From: Pseudarcicella hirudinis
Lineage (GTDB): Bacteria > Bacteroidota > Bacteroidia > Cytophagales > Spirosomataceae
DNA length: 64,000 nt
Assembly: GCF_900115665.1 (NCBI RefSeq)
Contig: NZ_FOXH01000021.1
Coordinates: 29,904 to 93,903, forward strand
Direction of reading: 5' to 3'
Shown: positions 28,253 through 36,967 of the stretch, piece by piece
How positions within the stretch are numbered: position 1 is the first letter of the stretch
Layout: every line of letters starts with the position of its first letter
Position numbers and translations under genes: made by a program
The notes under the pieces: model-generated
Seen by the model: the letters and a program-made list of their open reading frames with translations, nothing else
What the model was told of the DNA's origin: nothing
Database searches by the model: none

Positions 28253-29032
28253 CTAAATTTGGTTCTGTTTATTTTTCTTCAATTTTTCTATCCTTTTGTT
28301 CTGGTCAATCAGATATAATGTTAACTCTTCAATTTTTTGCAACAACTTGGCATTCATCTCTCCTACAGAAATCCCCTCTTCTTTCACTTTTTCTGCTGAA
28401 GGAATTCCAGGCAAATGTTTGTTCTTTAAAATAAATCTTTCTACGTTAATTATTTTAGGAAGGGAATAAGTTTCATTAAAGACAAAATCTGCCCAACCGG
28501 TGCGAACTCTTATCTCGTTAGCAATGACTTTACCATTCACCACTAGGTTAAAAGCCCCTAACCCAGCAAATGTTTGGCCTGTATTTGAAGTATTTATCCC
28601 AACATATTGCCCAAGATTAGATACATTCGTTCCCCCCCCACTGCCTCCTGAAGGTGCGGTAAAAGAAAATGATATAGAACTGGTTCCATTACATGTAGAC
28701 GTACCTGCAGGATTATTTTTTGTAACACATGCTGTAAAAACATAAGTTCCTGTGGCAATTCCTGAGGGAAGTGTGAATGAAATTGTAGAAGAAGTCGGGG
28801 CTGCCTCTCCTGACGCAACGACTGTACCTCCCGATGTTTTCATTTCCCAATGAATACCGTAAGCGTCACACGAATTAAAGACAAAACTTCCCGCATTTTG
28901 TCCAGATGTTTGAGAAATACTTAACAGAGAAAAGCCACAACCACAGGCTCCTGCACTTGGATTACAGCTTTGAGCAGAAACTTGGATTAAATTGAAGTAA
29001 CAGAGACAAAATAACAGTAGAATTCTTTTCAT
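28253..29032 (-). CDS. Exported protein with coiled-coil C-terminal module, first gene of RHS operon
   Basis: The 259-residue protein has a signal peptide (MKRILLLFCLCYFNLIQVSAQ), a Cys-rich beta domain (about 22-130, SCNPSAGACGCGFSLL), a GGSGGG linker, and the C-terminal module VNGKVIANEIRVRTGWADFV, HLPGIPSAEKVKEEGISVGE followed by a coiled coil. The module matches the end of the BACON protein at 17792-18874 almost residue by residue in its core. It resembles phage tail-fibre/chaperone-like ends. The gene lies 104 nt upstream of the TcB-like gene on the same strand and is probably the first gene of the toxin operon. A carrier, adaptor or surface anchor role for the RHS shell is possible but unproven. 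Confidence 0.75.
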   Translation of the reverse strand: MKRILLLFCLCYFNLIQVSAQSCNPSAGACGCGFSLLSISQTSGQNAGSFVFNSCDAYGIHWEMKTSGGTVVASGEAAPTSSTISFTLPSGIATGTYVFTACVTKNNPAGTSTCNGTSSISFSFTAPSGGSGGGTNVSNLGQYVGINTSNTGQTFAGLGAFNLVVNGKVIANEIRVRTGWADFVFNETYSLPKIINVERFILKNKHLPGIPSAEKVKEEGISVGEMNAKLLQKIEELTLYLIDQNKRIEKLKKNKQNQI

Positions 29033-29268
29033 ATTTCATGAATAAATTAAGGTGGTAACTAAAATTTCAAAGTGATAAAACTAGCTCATTACTATTTTTT
29101 TTAAAATCAAATTATCGGACATTAATCCTTGATCACTAAGTAAGCAAATAAATTAATTATAACTAGGGCAAATCTAAGCAACATCAAAATAGAAAAAAAT
29201 CCTCCATTAGCACATTTTTTTGTAGTACCAAAGGAGGACAAACTTTCTGAAAACACAGGACAATATGA

Positions 29269-29961
29269 TTAGAAATCATCTAAAAGTTGCTGCTTTGATG
29301 CTATAAAATATGCTAATCTTTGCTTGTTTTTCAAATCCATTTTTTGAGCAATTCGATTTTTATATTCTTTTACTGTTGAAATGCCTATGCAAAGTTGATC
29401 AGCAATTTCTGTTTGAGATTTTCCCTTTGAAATCAACTTCATAATCTCTCTTTCCCGTTTGGATAGAGTGACAAGCTGCTTTTTAAACTTTTTATCCTCA
29501 CTGAGTTCTGTCTCATAATTATTAATATACACACTGATCGAAGTAGAAAGATATTTATTACCTTCCCATATTTCTTTCAACCCATTTTTAAGATCTTTAA
29601 GATCGCAGCCTTTGTGTATAAATCCGTAAATATTAGTATTCTCTTCCGCCAAAAACCAAGAAAGGTAATCTTGTTTAAACCTGCTGGCATAAAAAAATAC
29701 TTTTGAACGCATCTTCTCCAATTGTACAGTTTTTGCTATTTCGATTCCGGATATTTTAGGTAATTCCGAGTCCAAAAAAACAATGTCTGGTTTTTTTTCT
29801 CTGATTGCTAAAAGAGCAAAATAACCATCTGTTTGGATGGAGGTAATATCAAAGTCTGATTTCGAAATATTTTCAACAATAAGCTGAGCTTTAAGTAGAT
29901 CGGAAAATGCTATTAACAATGTACATTTTTTCATGGGGATACTTTGTAGATTTTTCTTCAT
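29269..29961 (-). CDS. LuxR/NarL-type response regulator
   Basis: The 230-residue protein has a receiver domain (about 12-130) with phospho-acceptor Asp64 in KPDIVFLDSELPKISGIEI, and a C-terminal LuxR helix-turn-helix (about 165-220: LSKREREIMKLISKGKSQTE, IGISTVKEYKNRIAQKM). The start may be the internal ATG at 29934 (MKKCTLLIAF), which gives a more typical receiver N-terminus; neither start has a clear ribosome binding site. No histidine kinase is next to it, so it is an orphan regulator. It sits directly upstream of the RHS operon on the same strand, 236 nt away, and could control it, but this is only positional. Cytoplasmic. Confidence 0.88.
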   Translation of the reverse strand: MKKNLQSIPMKKCTLLIAFSDLLKAQLIVENISKSDFDITSIQTDGYFALLAIREKKPDIVFLDSELPKISGIEIAKTVQLEKMRSKVFFYASRFKQDYLSWFLAEENTNIYGFIHKGCDLKDLKNGLKEIWEGNKYLSTSISVYINNYETELSEDKKFKKQLVTLSKREREIMKLISKGKSQTEIADQLCIGISTVKEYKNRIAQKMDLKNKQRLAYFIASKQQLLDDF

Positions 29962-30496
29962 CGGGTCTGTTTATTTTTTAAATGCAAAGCATAATTATTT
30001 GTAGTAAAACCAAAACATCTTAATAAGCTGAATTTGCAGAATACTTTAACTTAAAATAGCTATTTCACCAATCACTATGCAGAATATACGTACTTTTGTT
30101 CATGTTTTTCTGGTTATTATAGTTCTATCAAAAGCAAAACAAATCATCCCCAGCAAACACACATGAAATTTGGTAAAATACTATAATAACATTCCAAGCA
30201 CTTATTCTCATTCAGCAGCTAATCAAGAAATATATCAATAATCAAGCCAGATATTAACTTTTCAACACATCTTCATTCCTATTATTAATCCGTTTGAAAA
30301 CATCCAAATTCTTCAAAATACGGATCATTATCTTTAAAACTTGAAACTCTTAAATCACATAATCTTCGTATTAATATTTAGCCGGAAACAAAGCTGGCAT
30401 GGTTTTGGATAACAGACTTTACAGTATCTAAAAATTGCTTGTATTTAATTTTATGCATTCATATAATATTTAATCCGACTAAGTACGATCATTTTT
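29962..30496. other. Divergent intergenic region of 535 bases, no gene seen
   Basis: This is a very AT-rich stretch between the response regulator (minus) and the acyltransferase (plus). A TACTTTTG match to the -7 consensus stands at 30091-30098, but without a TTG at the right distance and 400 bases from the next plus-strand gene, so I do not call a promoter. No ORF, tRNA or repeat is evident. A small RNA cannot be excluded. Confidence 0.4.
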
Positions 30497-31528
30497 ATGA
30501 TGAATTTTACAACCCTGCCACACCCTTTAAAAAATGTTGATTCTTTAAATTATTTTCCAGGTTTGAATGCTGCCAAAGGCGGATTAATATTTCTGGTGAT
30601 ATTAACCCACTCTATTCCGCATGGAATGTTTTTATATTTCAACTATTTTTTCCACATGCCTGTCTTCCTGGCTATCAGTGGTTTCTTATTAAAAGCATCC
30701 ATTCTTAAAGAAGGAATAGCAGCTCTTTTTAAGCGTTTGTTACATCGTCTTATTATTCCCTGGATACTCGGACTGATTGGTTATCTTCCATTCAGCCTGA
30801 GCGGAAGAGATATTTCAGAAATCAATCTGTCGGATTTCATCTTTCCGTTTTTCCATTTATGGTATATACCTGCTTATATCCTTGGCGTATTGTTGTGTTA
30901 TGCAGTTATAAAATACAGGATCTCCGCATTATTTATCTTAGTGCTGACGGCTTCCATTACCTGCGGTTGGTTTATGGTTTTTAAGGATAATGAATTACCT
31001 GCTACTGAACAACCACTTCATCACTTAGGAGATAAACGGCTCTATGCTTATCTGTTTTTCTTTTTTATCGGTTTTAGCCTGAGAAACGGCCTTCTGAAAA
31101 TTAAACCTTCGGTACCCCTTCTGCTATTTCTGATTGTGTTTTCTCTGACAGCAACGGTAATTTTATTTTATCAGGATACGCCTCAGATCATTATGCTGAT
31201 TCCCTATATGGTTTTTAATTCATGTCTGGCTTTATTTGTACTGATTTATGTCGGGCCTAATGAGTGGTTTCAGCACAAATTAGTCCTTCTTATCAATAAG
31301 CATTCATTAGGGCTGTATTTATATCATCCAATGATAATCTTCCTGATCTATCATTTTTTAGGAGACGAAAACAGAGAGCATACAAATAACTGGCAAGGTC
31401 TGGCAATTGGACTCACTACTTTATCAATCGCTTTAACATTAATCCTGGTATTGCAAAAATGGAGTTTTGCCAATCGCTGTTTCCTGGGCATTGTAAATGA
31501 TCAGAGAAATGAAATGAAGGCACTTTAG
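30497..31528 (+). CDS. Acyltransferase-3 family membrane protein
   Basis: The 343-residue protein has about ten transmembrane helices and the acyltransferase-3 opening: NYFPGLNAAKGGLIFLVILT with HSIPHG (the conserved His lies in the first loop), then FFHMPVFLAISGFLLK in helix 2 and WYIPAYILGVLLCY in the middle. Family members transfer acetyl or other acyl groups to sugars of surface polysaccharides or glycans, using the inner membrane. The acceptor is unknown. It is a single-gene unit; the plus-strand transcript ends at the hairpin at 31570-31608. No sugar-polymer genes are nearby to point to a substrate. Confidence 0.85.
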   Translation: MMNFTTLPHPLKNVDSLNYFPGLNAAKGGLIFLVILTHSIPHGMFLYFNYFFHMPVFLAISGFLLKASILKEGIAALFKRLLHRLIIPWILGLIGYLPFSLSGRDISEINLSDFIFPFFHLWYIPAYILGVLLCYAVIKYRISALFILVLTASITCGWFMVFKDNELPATEQPLHHLGDKRLYAYLFFFFIGFSLRNGLLKIKPSVPLLLFLIVFSLTATVILFYQDTPQIIMLIPYMVFNSCLALFVLIYVGPNEWFQHKLVLLINKHSLGLYLYHPMIIFLIYHFLGDENREHTNNWQGLAIGLTTLSIALTLILVLQKWSFANRCFLGIVNDQRNEMKAL

Positions 31529-31569
31529 AAAAGTATATTCATCTGTACTCTGCTGAAAACTAACAAAAC

Positions 31570-31608
31570 AACCCATAATTTCTGATTGGCAGTCAGCAAT
31601 TATGGGTT
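31570..31608. terminator. Bidirectional terminator
   Basis: AACCCATAATT (31570-31580) pairs perfectly with AATTATGGGTT (31598-31608) around a 17-nt loop, followed by a T-rich stretch. It lies between convergent genes (acyltransferase and DUF6265 protein) and can serve both. Confidence 0.75.
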
Positions 31609-31618
31609 CCTTTATATT

Positions 31619-32509
31619 CTACTCTTCATTATCAAAGTAAGTTGCATCACGGATAATTTTTCCGTCTTTAATTGTAAAAACGGTGCAAATAGGTAATTTC
31701 ATTTTTTTGCCGTCTGGCAAAGTTCCTGAAGAGATAAATTCAACGATAATTTTTTCACCTGCTTCATATATACCTTTTATATCATCTCTGATATCCGGTA
31801 TAGCTTTTTCAAAACCTGAATACTTTTCTATTAATTGCCTGGTCGTTTGTTTTACATATTCCTTTCCATAAGAAGGATCAAGGAATTCAGCATCAGGCGT
31901 ATAGCAATTGGCGTATGTCTTCCAGTCATGCTTATTAAAAGCGGTAAATAACTTCATTACTATCTCCTTATTTGAATATCCGGCTTTTTCATAATGAAAA
32001 TCTTTTTTAACATATTTTCCGTTAAAAGTCCCGTCAATAAAAGCATAAAGCTGTGAATTACTCTTTCGTTCATAAGAAATACGCTGAGGAAAATCATGTT
32101 CCGCATTTTCTGCTGTAAAACCTTTCTCAGAAACAGAAGTAATTTTAAACGGAACAGGCTGCTGATTGTTCTGGTTCTGTACCGTCGAAGTATAATAAAA
32201 TTGTTTCTGTTTACATTCTATTTTAACCGATTCCATCAATAGGGTATCTCCTGTGTTTTTAATAAGAAATCCCTTACTTTGAAAGGTACTGTCATTCACT
32301 ACATTCCAGACTTCATATAAATTGCCGTTTTTTGCCGGAGATTTCCAGGTTGCAATCATCCACCTGAAGACTGCTAATTTATCTTTACTTCTGCTAAAGG
32401 AGGGCTTCTTTTTTAATGTTTTTGCACTCTGGCTCATTACTTCGACAGATTGCAGGAGAATCACGGTCAGCAGAAGAATGTATGTTATAGGTTTGAATTT
32501 GTTTTTCAT
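31619..32509 (-). CDS. Exported DUF6265 plus SnoaL-like (NTF2-fold) protein
   Basis: The 296-residue protein has a signal peptide (about 1-26, ending VMSQ). A DUF6265-type beta domain (about 45-170) has the motifs FRWMIATWKSPAKNGNLYEVW and FTAENAEHDFPQRISYE. A SnoaL/NTF2-like domain (about 178-296) has YSNKEIVMKLFTAFNKHDW, YTPDAEFLDPSYG and CTVFTIKDGKIIRDATYFDN. SnoaL-like domains bind small hydrophobic molecules or act as polyketide cyclases, but many are uncharacterised. This fusion suggests a periplasmic ligand-binding role. An AraC-family regulator follows upstream on the same strand, 72 nt away, and may regulate it. Confidence 0.78.
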   Translation of the reverse strand: MKNKFKPITYILLLTVILLQSVEVMSQSAKTLKKKPSFSRSKDKLAVFRWMIATWKSPAKNGNLYEVWNVVNDSTFQSKGFLIKNTGDTLLMESVKIECKQKQFYYTSTVQNQNNQQPVPFKITSVSEKGFTAENAEHDFPQRISYERKSNSQLYAFIDGTFNGKYVKKDFHYEKAGYSNKEIVMKLFTAFNKHDWKTYANCYTPDAEFLDPSYGKEYVKQTTRQLIEKYSGFEKAIPDIRDDIKGIYEAGEKIIVEFISSGTLPDGKKMKLPICTVFTIKDGKIIRDATYFDNEE

Positions 32510-32581
32510 ATTTGTTAATTGTTTGAATGTTTAGCAAATCTGCCGTAATCTCACGCGACAAAATTGTAAAAATGCGACAAG

Positions 32582-33397
32582 CTATTCTGTTTCTAAAAAC
32601 AAGGAAGACATTTTAAGGCTGGAGGCATAAAACTTTTTAGGGCTTATTCCGGTAAATTCTTTAAAATCTTTGATAAAATGTGCCTGATCATAATAATAGC
32701 CCTCGTAAGCCACGGAGGTAAGGCTGGCAAACTCTTTGTTCGCTATCATTTTCAAAGTTGCCTGTAACCTGATTATCCTCGAAAGTTTCTTAGGGCTAAG
32801 TCCGATGACTGACGAAAACTTCCGTTCCAATTGTCTGCGATTGATGTTTAAATGTTCTGATAATTCATCAACCGAGAGTTGACCATTCAAATGCAGCATC
32901 GTTTCTACACTTGACTTAACAATTCTGTCAATAGATTCAGGCCTGATTAATCTGTTCATCAAAAAAGCTTCTATCAACCTGACTCTGTCTTCATTTGTGA
33001 CAGCATTTAAGATCAGACCTTCGAGTTCAGCCCCTTCATTATCAAACAGTTCCGGTAAAGGTACTGCTCTGTTTTCCATCTGATTAACCGGGATTGCAGC
33101 AAAAGGGACAAAACCTTCCGGATGAAACCGAATGGCAAAAATATTAGTCAAGCCGGTAGCTTCTATTTCCAGAGGCTGAGTGATTTGTCCAAAAACAAAA
33201 CTTCTGGGCTGAATTACATAACCGCCATCTTCAGCATATTGCTTGTAAGGATCTCCACAATTAAAGATCATTTCCATACAACCATCCGGCACAATTCTTT
33301 GTCTTTCAGGACTTTCTTCCTGAGGAGCTTCTAATGTCCAGTAACACTTAACAAATGGGCATAAATCTGAAACTGGAGAAATCGTATTATAATTCAT
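32582..33397 (-). CDS. AraC-family regulator with DUF6597 N-terminal domain
   Basis: The 271-residue protein has a DUF6597 N-terminal domain (about 5-110: SDLCPFVKCYWTLEAP, QRIVPDGCMEMIFNCGD) and a C-terminal AraC helix-turn-helix region (about 170-262: LSVDELSEHLNINRRQLERKF, VIGLSPKKLSRIIRLQATLK, YYDQAHFIKDFKEFTGISPK). Proteins of this layout act on DNA as activators in response to unknown small ligands. It is followed on the same strand by the DUF6265/SnoaL gene 72 nt downstream, a likely co-transcribed partner or target. It is divergent from the MacB-type permease gene, and the 271-base gap between them holds regulatory sites. Confidence 0.87.
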   Translation of the reverse strand: MNYNTISPVSDLCPFVKCYWTLEAPQEESPERQRIVPDGCMEMIFNCGDPYKQYAEDGGYVIQPRSFVFGQITQPLEIEATGLTNIFAIRFHPEGFVPFAAIPVNQMENRAVPLPELFDNEGAELEGLILNAVTNEDRVRLIEAFLMNRLIRPESIDRIVKSSVETMLHLNGQLSVDELSEHLNINRRQLERKFSSVIGLSPKKLSRIIRLQATLKMIANKEFASLTSVAYEGYYYDQAHFIKDFKEFTGISPKKFYASSLKMSSLFLETE

Positions 33398-33543
33398 TTC
33401 ACCTAATCTTAATTGTTTGTCTCATTTAAATCATTAATATAACAGGTAAAATGCAAAAGTTACTTATACCTTGCTCTAATATGCCTTTTATTAATCAAAC
33501 AGCTTCTTCCGAAAGGCATAAATGTTGTCCATATGCGTACAAA

Positions 33544-33631
33544 AAGTGTCCGTTTTCGAACACTTCTTATTTTCAAAATAATCATAACTCATTGTAAAAA
33601 AGCAACTTAATCACACTGGCATAGATTTAGA
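33544..33631 (+). promoter_or_regulatory. Inverted repeat and sigma-54-like promoter upstream of the permease gene
   Basis: AAGTGTCCG (33544-33552) and CGAACACTT (33557-33565) form a dyad with one mismatch around TTTT, about 60 bp upstream of TGGCATAGATTTAGA (33617-33631). The latter has the -24 GG of a sigma-54 promoter but a poor -12 box. Dyad plus sigma-54 promoter at this distance is the layout of enhancer-binding-protein control; MacB/FtsX permeases of Bacteroidota often lie in such regulons. The dyad is certain, the sigma-54 reading is tentative. Confidence 0.4.
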
Positions 33632-33668
33632 TATATATTCTTAATGTTTACAAACCAACCCAGAGGCT

Positions 33669-36083
33669 ATGCTGAGAAATTATCTGAAAATCGCTTTTAG
33701 AAATCTTGCGAAAAACAAGATCAGTTCTTTAATCAATATCTGCGGACTGGCAGTAGGCATGGCTGTGGCAATGCTTATCGGACTTTGGATTTATGATGAA
33801 CTGTCATTCAATAAATATCATGAGAATTACGACCAGATTGCACAGATAAGACTTTTAGCTACCGATCCTAATACCGGTATAACAAGTGGCGGAGAATCCA
33901 CGCAATTTCCAATGGGTGCTGCTCTGAAAAGTAATTATCAGCCTTACTTTAAGCATATTCTGATGAGCTACTGGTCAAGTGATTATACTTTGTCATTCGG
34001 GGAAAAGAAGCTTCCGGTTAAAGGTCAGTTTATTGAAGCGGCTGTGCCTGATATGCTTTCCCTAAATATGATAAAAGGCTCCCGTTCTGCCATGAACGAC
34101 CTTCATTCTATTATTCTTTCCCAATCAACTGCTAATGCAATTTTCGGACAGGAAGATCCTCTTGAGAAAAGTTTAAAAATAGATAACCGCATTAATGTTA
34201 TCGTAAAAGGAGTTTATGAAGATTTACCTAAAAACAATCGTTTTAATGAGGTCAGATTTTTTGCTCCCTGGGATTTGTGGGTTGCTTCCAACGATTGGGT
34301 AAAGAAATGCGAAAATAACTGGGATAATAGTTCTTTTAATATTTTTGTACAATTACGGCCGAATGTTTCTGTAGAAACCGCAAATGCGGCGGTAAAAAAC
34401 TTTTTCATTCAATATGGCCCGAAAGAGCTTAAAGAGGACGCAAAGAAATATAAAGTTGAATTACTCCTATACCCAATGCGTCAATGGCATTTGTATTCAG
34501 AATTTAAAGATGGAAAACCTGAAGGAGGCCGTATTACATTTGTTTGGTTATTTGGTGTGGTTGGCATATTCGTTTTATTGCTGGCATGTATTAATTTCAT
34601 GAACCTGAGTACTGCCCGTTCAGAAAAGCGTGCCAAAGAGGTAGGAATCCGCAAAGCAATCGGATCTATCAAAGGACAGCTTATTCAGCAGTTTCTGAGC
34701 GAATCGTATTTAGTTGTCATGCTGGCTTTCATACTTTCCATCATGCTTATATCCATGTCACTTTCATGGTTTAATGAACTGTCTGACAAGGATCTGTCCT
34801 TACCATTCACCAAACCGGTTTTCTGGTTGATCAGCTTAACATTCATGGTATTTACCGGGTTTTTAGCCGGACTTTACCCTGCTTTTTATTTATCTTCATT
34901 CCAACCTGTCAAAGTGTTAAAAGGAACTATCCGTTCCGGTCGCCTGGCCTCAGTTCCCAGAAAAGTTCTGGTAGTTATTCAGTTTACGGTTTCTGTGGTT
35001 TTGATTATCGGAACCATTATTGTGTACCAGCAGATTGAATATGCCCGCAACAGACCAATCGGGTACGACCGGGAAGGTTTAATAACTGTTCCAATGAACG
35101 ATCCTAATTATACGGGAAAGAATGAATTGTTAAGAAATGAATTGCTGAATACAGGAATGGTTTCGGAAGTGGCTTTCTCTTCCAGTCCTTTAACAGCAGT
35201 TTGGAATAACATCGGAGGATTCTCCTGGAAGGGAAAAGATCCTGAGCTGGAATCAAGTTTTGCCTCTACGAACGTTTCGCACGATTTTGGAAAAATGGCA
35301 GGCTGGAAATTCATTGCCGGAAGAGATTATTCAAAAGCTTTTGTTACAGATTCTGCAGGTGTAATTATCAATGAGACAGCTGCTAAATATATCGGACTGA
35401 AAAATCCTGTTGGTGAATATATTAAAAACTACGATGGCAAACAGTCCTGGAAGATCATCGGAGTAATCAAAGATATGATTATGGATTCGCCTTATGAACC
35501 TGTAAAAAAGGCATTTTTCTTTTTAGACAACAGATATACTTTTGCAACTCAGTTAGATCTGAAAATTAAGCCAACTGTAAGTGCTGCTGATGCCCTGGCA
35601 AAAATAGAACCCGTGTTTAAAAGGCTGGTACCATCAGCCTCTTTCGATTATAAATTTGTGGATGAAGAATTTGCCAGAAAATTCGGCCAGGAACAGCGTA
35701 TCGGGAAACTGGCCACACTTTTTGCCATTCTGGCTATTTTCATTTCTTGTTTAGGGCTTTTCGGACTGGCTTCATTTGTAGCAGAACAACGTACCAAAGA
35801 AATAGGAATCCGCAAAGTTTTAGGAGCCAGTGTGGTTAATCTCTGGCAATTATTATCGAAAGATTTTATTGTATTAGTCATTATTTCCTGTATTCTTGCC
35901 ACTCCTCTGGCCTATTATTTCATGAACAACTGGTTACAGAAATATACTTATAAAACAGAAATTCATTGGTGGACTTTCCTTGCGGCCAGTGCCGGAGCTT
36001 TATTCATCACGCTTCTGACAGTTAGTTACCAATCTGTTAAAGCTGCATTAATGAATCCAGTAAAATCGCTTAAAACTGAATAG
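33669..36083 (+). CDS. MacB/FtsX-type ABC transporter permease
   Basis: The 804-residue protein has the tandem MacB layout: start MLRNYLKIAFRNLAKNKISS with a first transmembrane helix (about 20-42), a periplasmic MacB_PCD domain (about 50-260), an FtsX core (about 280-410, LARSEKRAKEVGIRKAIGS-type motif seen as AKEVGIRKAIGSIKGQLI), then a second periplasmic domain and a second FtsX core (about 680-804, TKEIGIRKVLGASVVNLW). Such permeases couple with a MacB-type ATPase, which is not in this window, for export or signalling with cell-envelope substrates. The substrate is unknown. Control may be from the dyad and sigma-54-like promoter upstream. The gene ends at a strong terminator. Confidence 0.9.
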   Translation: MLRNYLKIAFRNLAKNKISSLINICGLAVGMAVAMLIGLWIYDELSFNKYHENYDQIAQIRLLATDPNTGITSGGESTQFPMGAALKSNYQPYFKHILMSYWSSDYTLSFGEKKLPVKGQFIEAAVPDMLSLNMIKGSRSAMNDLHSIILSQSTANAIFGQEDPLEKSLKIDNRINVIVKGVYEDLPKNNRFNEVRFFAPWDLWVASNDWVKKCENNWDNSSFNIFVQLRPNVSVETANAAVKNFFIQYGPKELKEDAKKYKVELLLYPMRQWHLYSEFKDGKPEGGRITFVWLFGVVGIFVLLLACINFMNLSTARSEKRAKEVGIRKAIGSIKGQLIQQFLSESYLVVMLAFILSIMLISMSLSWFNELSDKDLSLPFTKPVFWLISLTFMVFTGFLAGLYPAFYLSSFQPVKVLKGTIRSGRLASVPRKVLVVIQFTVSVVLIIGTIIVYQQIEYARNRPIGYDREGLITVPMNDPNYTGKNELLRNELLNTGMVSEVAFSSSPLTAVWNNIGGFSWKGKDPELESSFASTNVSHDFGKMAGWKFIAGRDYSKAFVTDSAGVIINETAAKYIGLKNPVGEYIKNYDGKQSWKIIGVIKDMIMDSPYEPVKKAFFFLDNRYTFATQLDLKIKPTVSAADALAKIEPVFKRLVPSASFDYKFVDEEFARKFGQEQRIGKLATLFAILAIFISCLGLFGLASFVAEQRTKEIGIRKVLGASVVNLWQLLSKDFIVLVIISCILATPLAYYFMNNWLQKYTYKTEIHWWTFLAASAGALFITLLTVSYQSVKAALMNPVKSLKTE

Positions 36084-36113
36084 TTTCAGAATTTTCCGGT
36101 AAAAATTCAACTT

Positions 36114-36158
36114 AAAATCCCCCTGAAGTACCAATTAAGGATATTTCAGGGGGATTTT
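36114..36158 (+). terminator. Intrinsic terminator of the permease gene
   Basis: AAAATCCCCCTGAA (36114-36127) pairs perfectly with TTCAGGGGGATTTT (36145-36158), a 14-bp stem with a 17-nt loop ending in T residues, 30 nt after the stop codon. Confidence 0.85.
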
Positions 36159-36284
36159 GAGTTAACAACGTTAATCCTCACAACAGGCAGCTCTTACGCA
36201 ATTCCTTTTTCTACAGTATTTTCTTTTTTTGAGCTAAGAATTTCCGGGCTGAAAAATAAATATTTAAAAAGTCAGGGTAATATT

Positions 36285-36313
36285 TTGTAAGTAAACAAAC
36301 GTTTACTTACTTT
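36285..36313 (+). promoter_or_regulatory. Promoter with a 24-bp TetR operator palindrome
   Basis: GTAAGTAAAC-AAAC-GTTTACTTAC (36287-36310) is a near-perfect palindrome exactly between TTG (36285-36287) and TTACTTTG (36306-36313, one base off TAnnTTTG), 18 nt apart as in other promoters of this window. A repressor bound here would block RNA polymerase. The TetR gene and Tet(X)-like gene start directly downstream, so autoregulation of a two-gene operon is the simple reading. Confidence 0.68.
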
Positions 36314-36359
36314 GCAATATCATTTAGCATTTCCAATTGCAGGAGAAAATATATTTACA

Positions 36360-36956
36360 ATGAGACCTAAAAATTTAGAGAAAGAGGAGGCCATTCGTTC
36401 CATCGCTTTACAAATCATTGCAGCAGAAGGCCTGGAAAATTTAAGCATGCAGAAACTGGCAAAAGCAGCTAACGTATCTCCCCGTACGATCTATATAAAG
36501 TATGAAAACAAAGAAGATTTTCTGATAAAGCTTTTTATTGATGAGGTGTTAGGGGCTTACGAAAAAGCTGTCCTTGAAAATTTCAGCCAGGAAATGGATT
36601 TTGCGGAAGGTGTAAAAAAGATCTGGTCTAACACTTTTCAGTATTTAAAAAACAACAGACCCCATTTCGCACTGATTCAGCATGGAAAAGCCTCTCCGCT
36701 TCTCAATAAGGCATTTCAGAAGGAAAATATTAAAGAAGGGCATTTTTTTGCACCAATTCATCACTTTTTAGCCCTCAATATGGAAAAGGGCATTATCAGA
36801 AATTTCCCCGATGACGTCCACCGTGCAATGTTGTTTTCCCCGCTTTTGGATTTAGTAAATGAGTATTTTGATTACCTGGACAGACCTGTTCAGATTATTA
36901 CAGAAGATGTGCTTTTAGAATGCTGCGAAGCAATCATAAAAGGAATGTTAAAATAA
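36360..36956 (+). CDS. TetR/AcrR-family transcriptional regulator
   Basis: The 198-residue protein begins MRPKNLEKEEAIRSIALQII, with helix-turn-helix LSMQKLAKAANVSPRTIYIK followed by YENKEDFLIKL, and a helical C-terminal domain that binds an unknown ligand. A longer frame starting with TTG at 36312 overlaps the -7 promoter element, so ATG 36360 is the better start; it leaves a leader of about 40 nt. The flavin monooxygenase gene begins 11 nt after its stop, so the two are co-transcribed. The palindrome at 36287-36310 is the likely operator for this repressor. An inducer that is a substrate of the monooxygenase is plausible. Confidence 0.88.
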   Translation: MRPKNLEKEEAIRSIALQIIAAEGLENLSMQKLAKAANVSPRTIYIKYENKEDFLIKLFIDEVLGAYEKAVLENFSQEMDFAEGVKKIWSNTFQYLKNNRPHFALIQHGKASPLLNKAFQKENIKEGHFFAPIHHFLALNMEKGIIRNFPDDVHRAMLFSPLLDLVNEYFDYLDRPVQIITEDVLLECCEAIIKGMLK

Positions 36957-36967
36957 AAACAAGAACA

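Noticed and set aside
20645..29032. RHS locus as part of a type VI secretion cluster
   Set aside because: No VgrG, Hcp, PAAR or sheath gene is visible, and all proteins have Sec signals.
30091..30098. TACTTTTG as a promoter of the acyltransferase gene
   Set aside because: No TTG at a suitable distance and about 400 bases to the start codon.
36312..36359. TTG 36312 as start of the second TetR gene
   Set aside because: The TTG belongs to the -7 promoter element (TTACTTTG); ATG 36360 begins the typical sequence.
36920..36967. Longer start of the Tet(X)-like gene
   Set aside because: It would overlap the TetR gene, and Tet(X)-type proteins begin a few residues before the FAD motif, as from ATG 36968.
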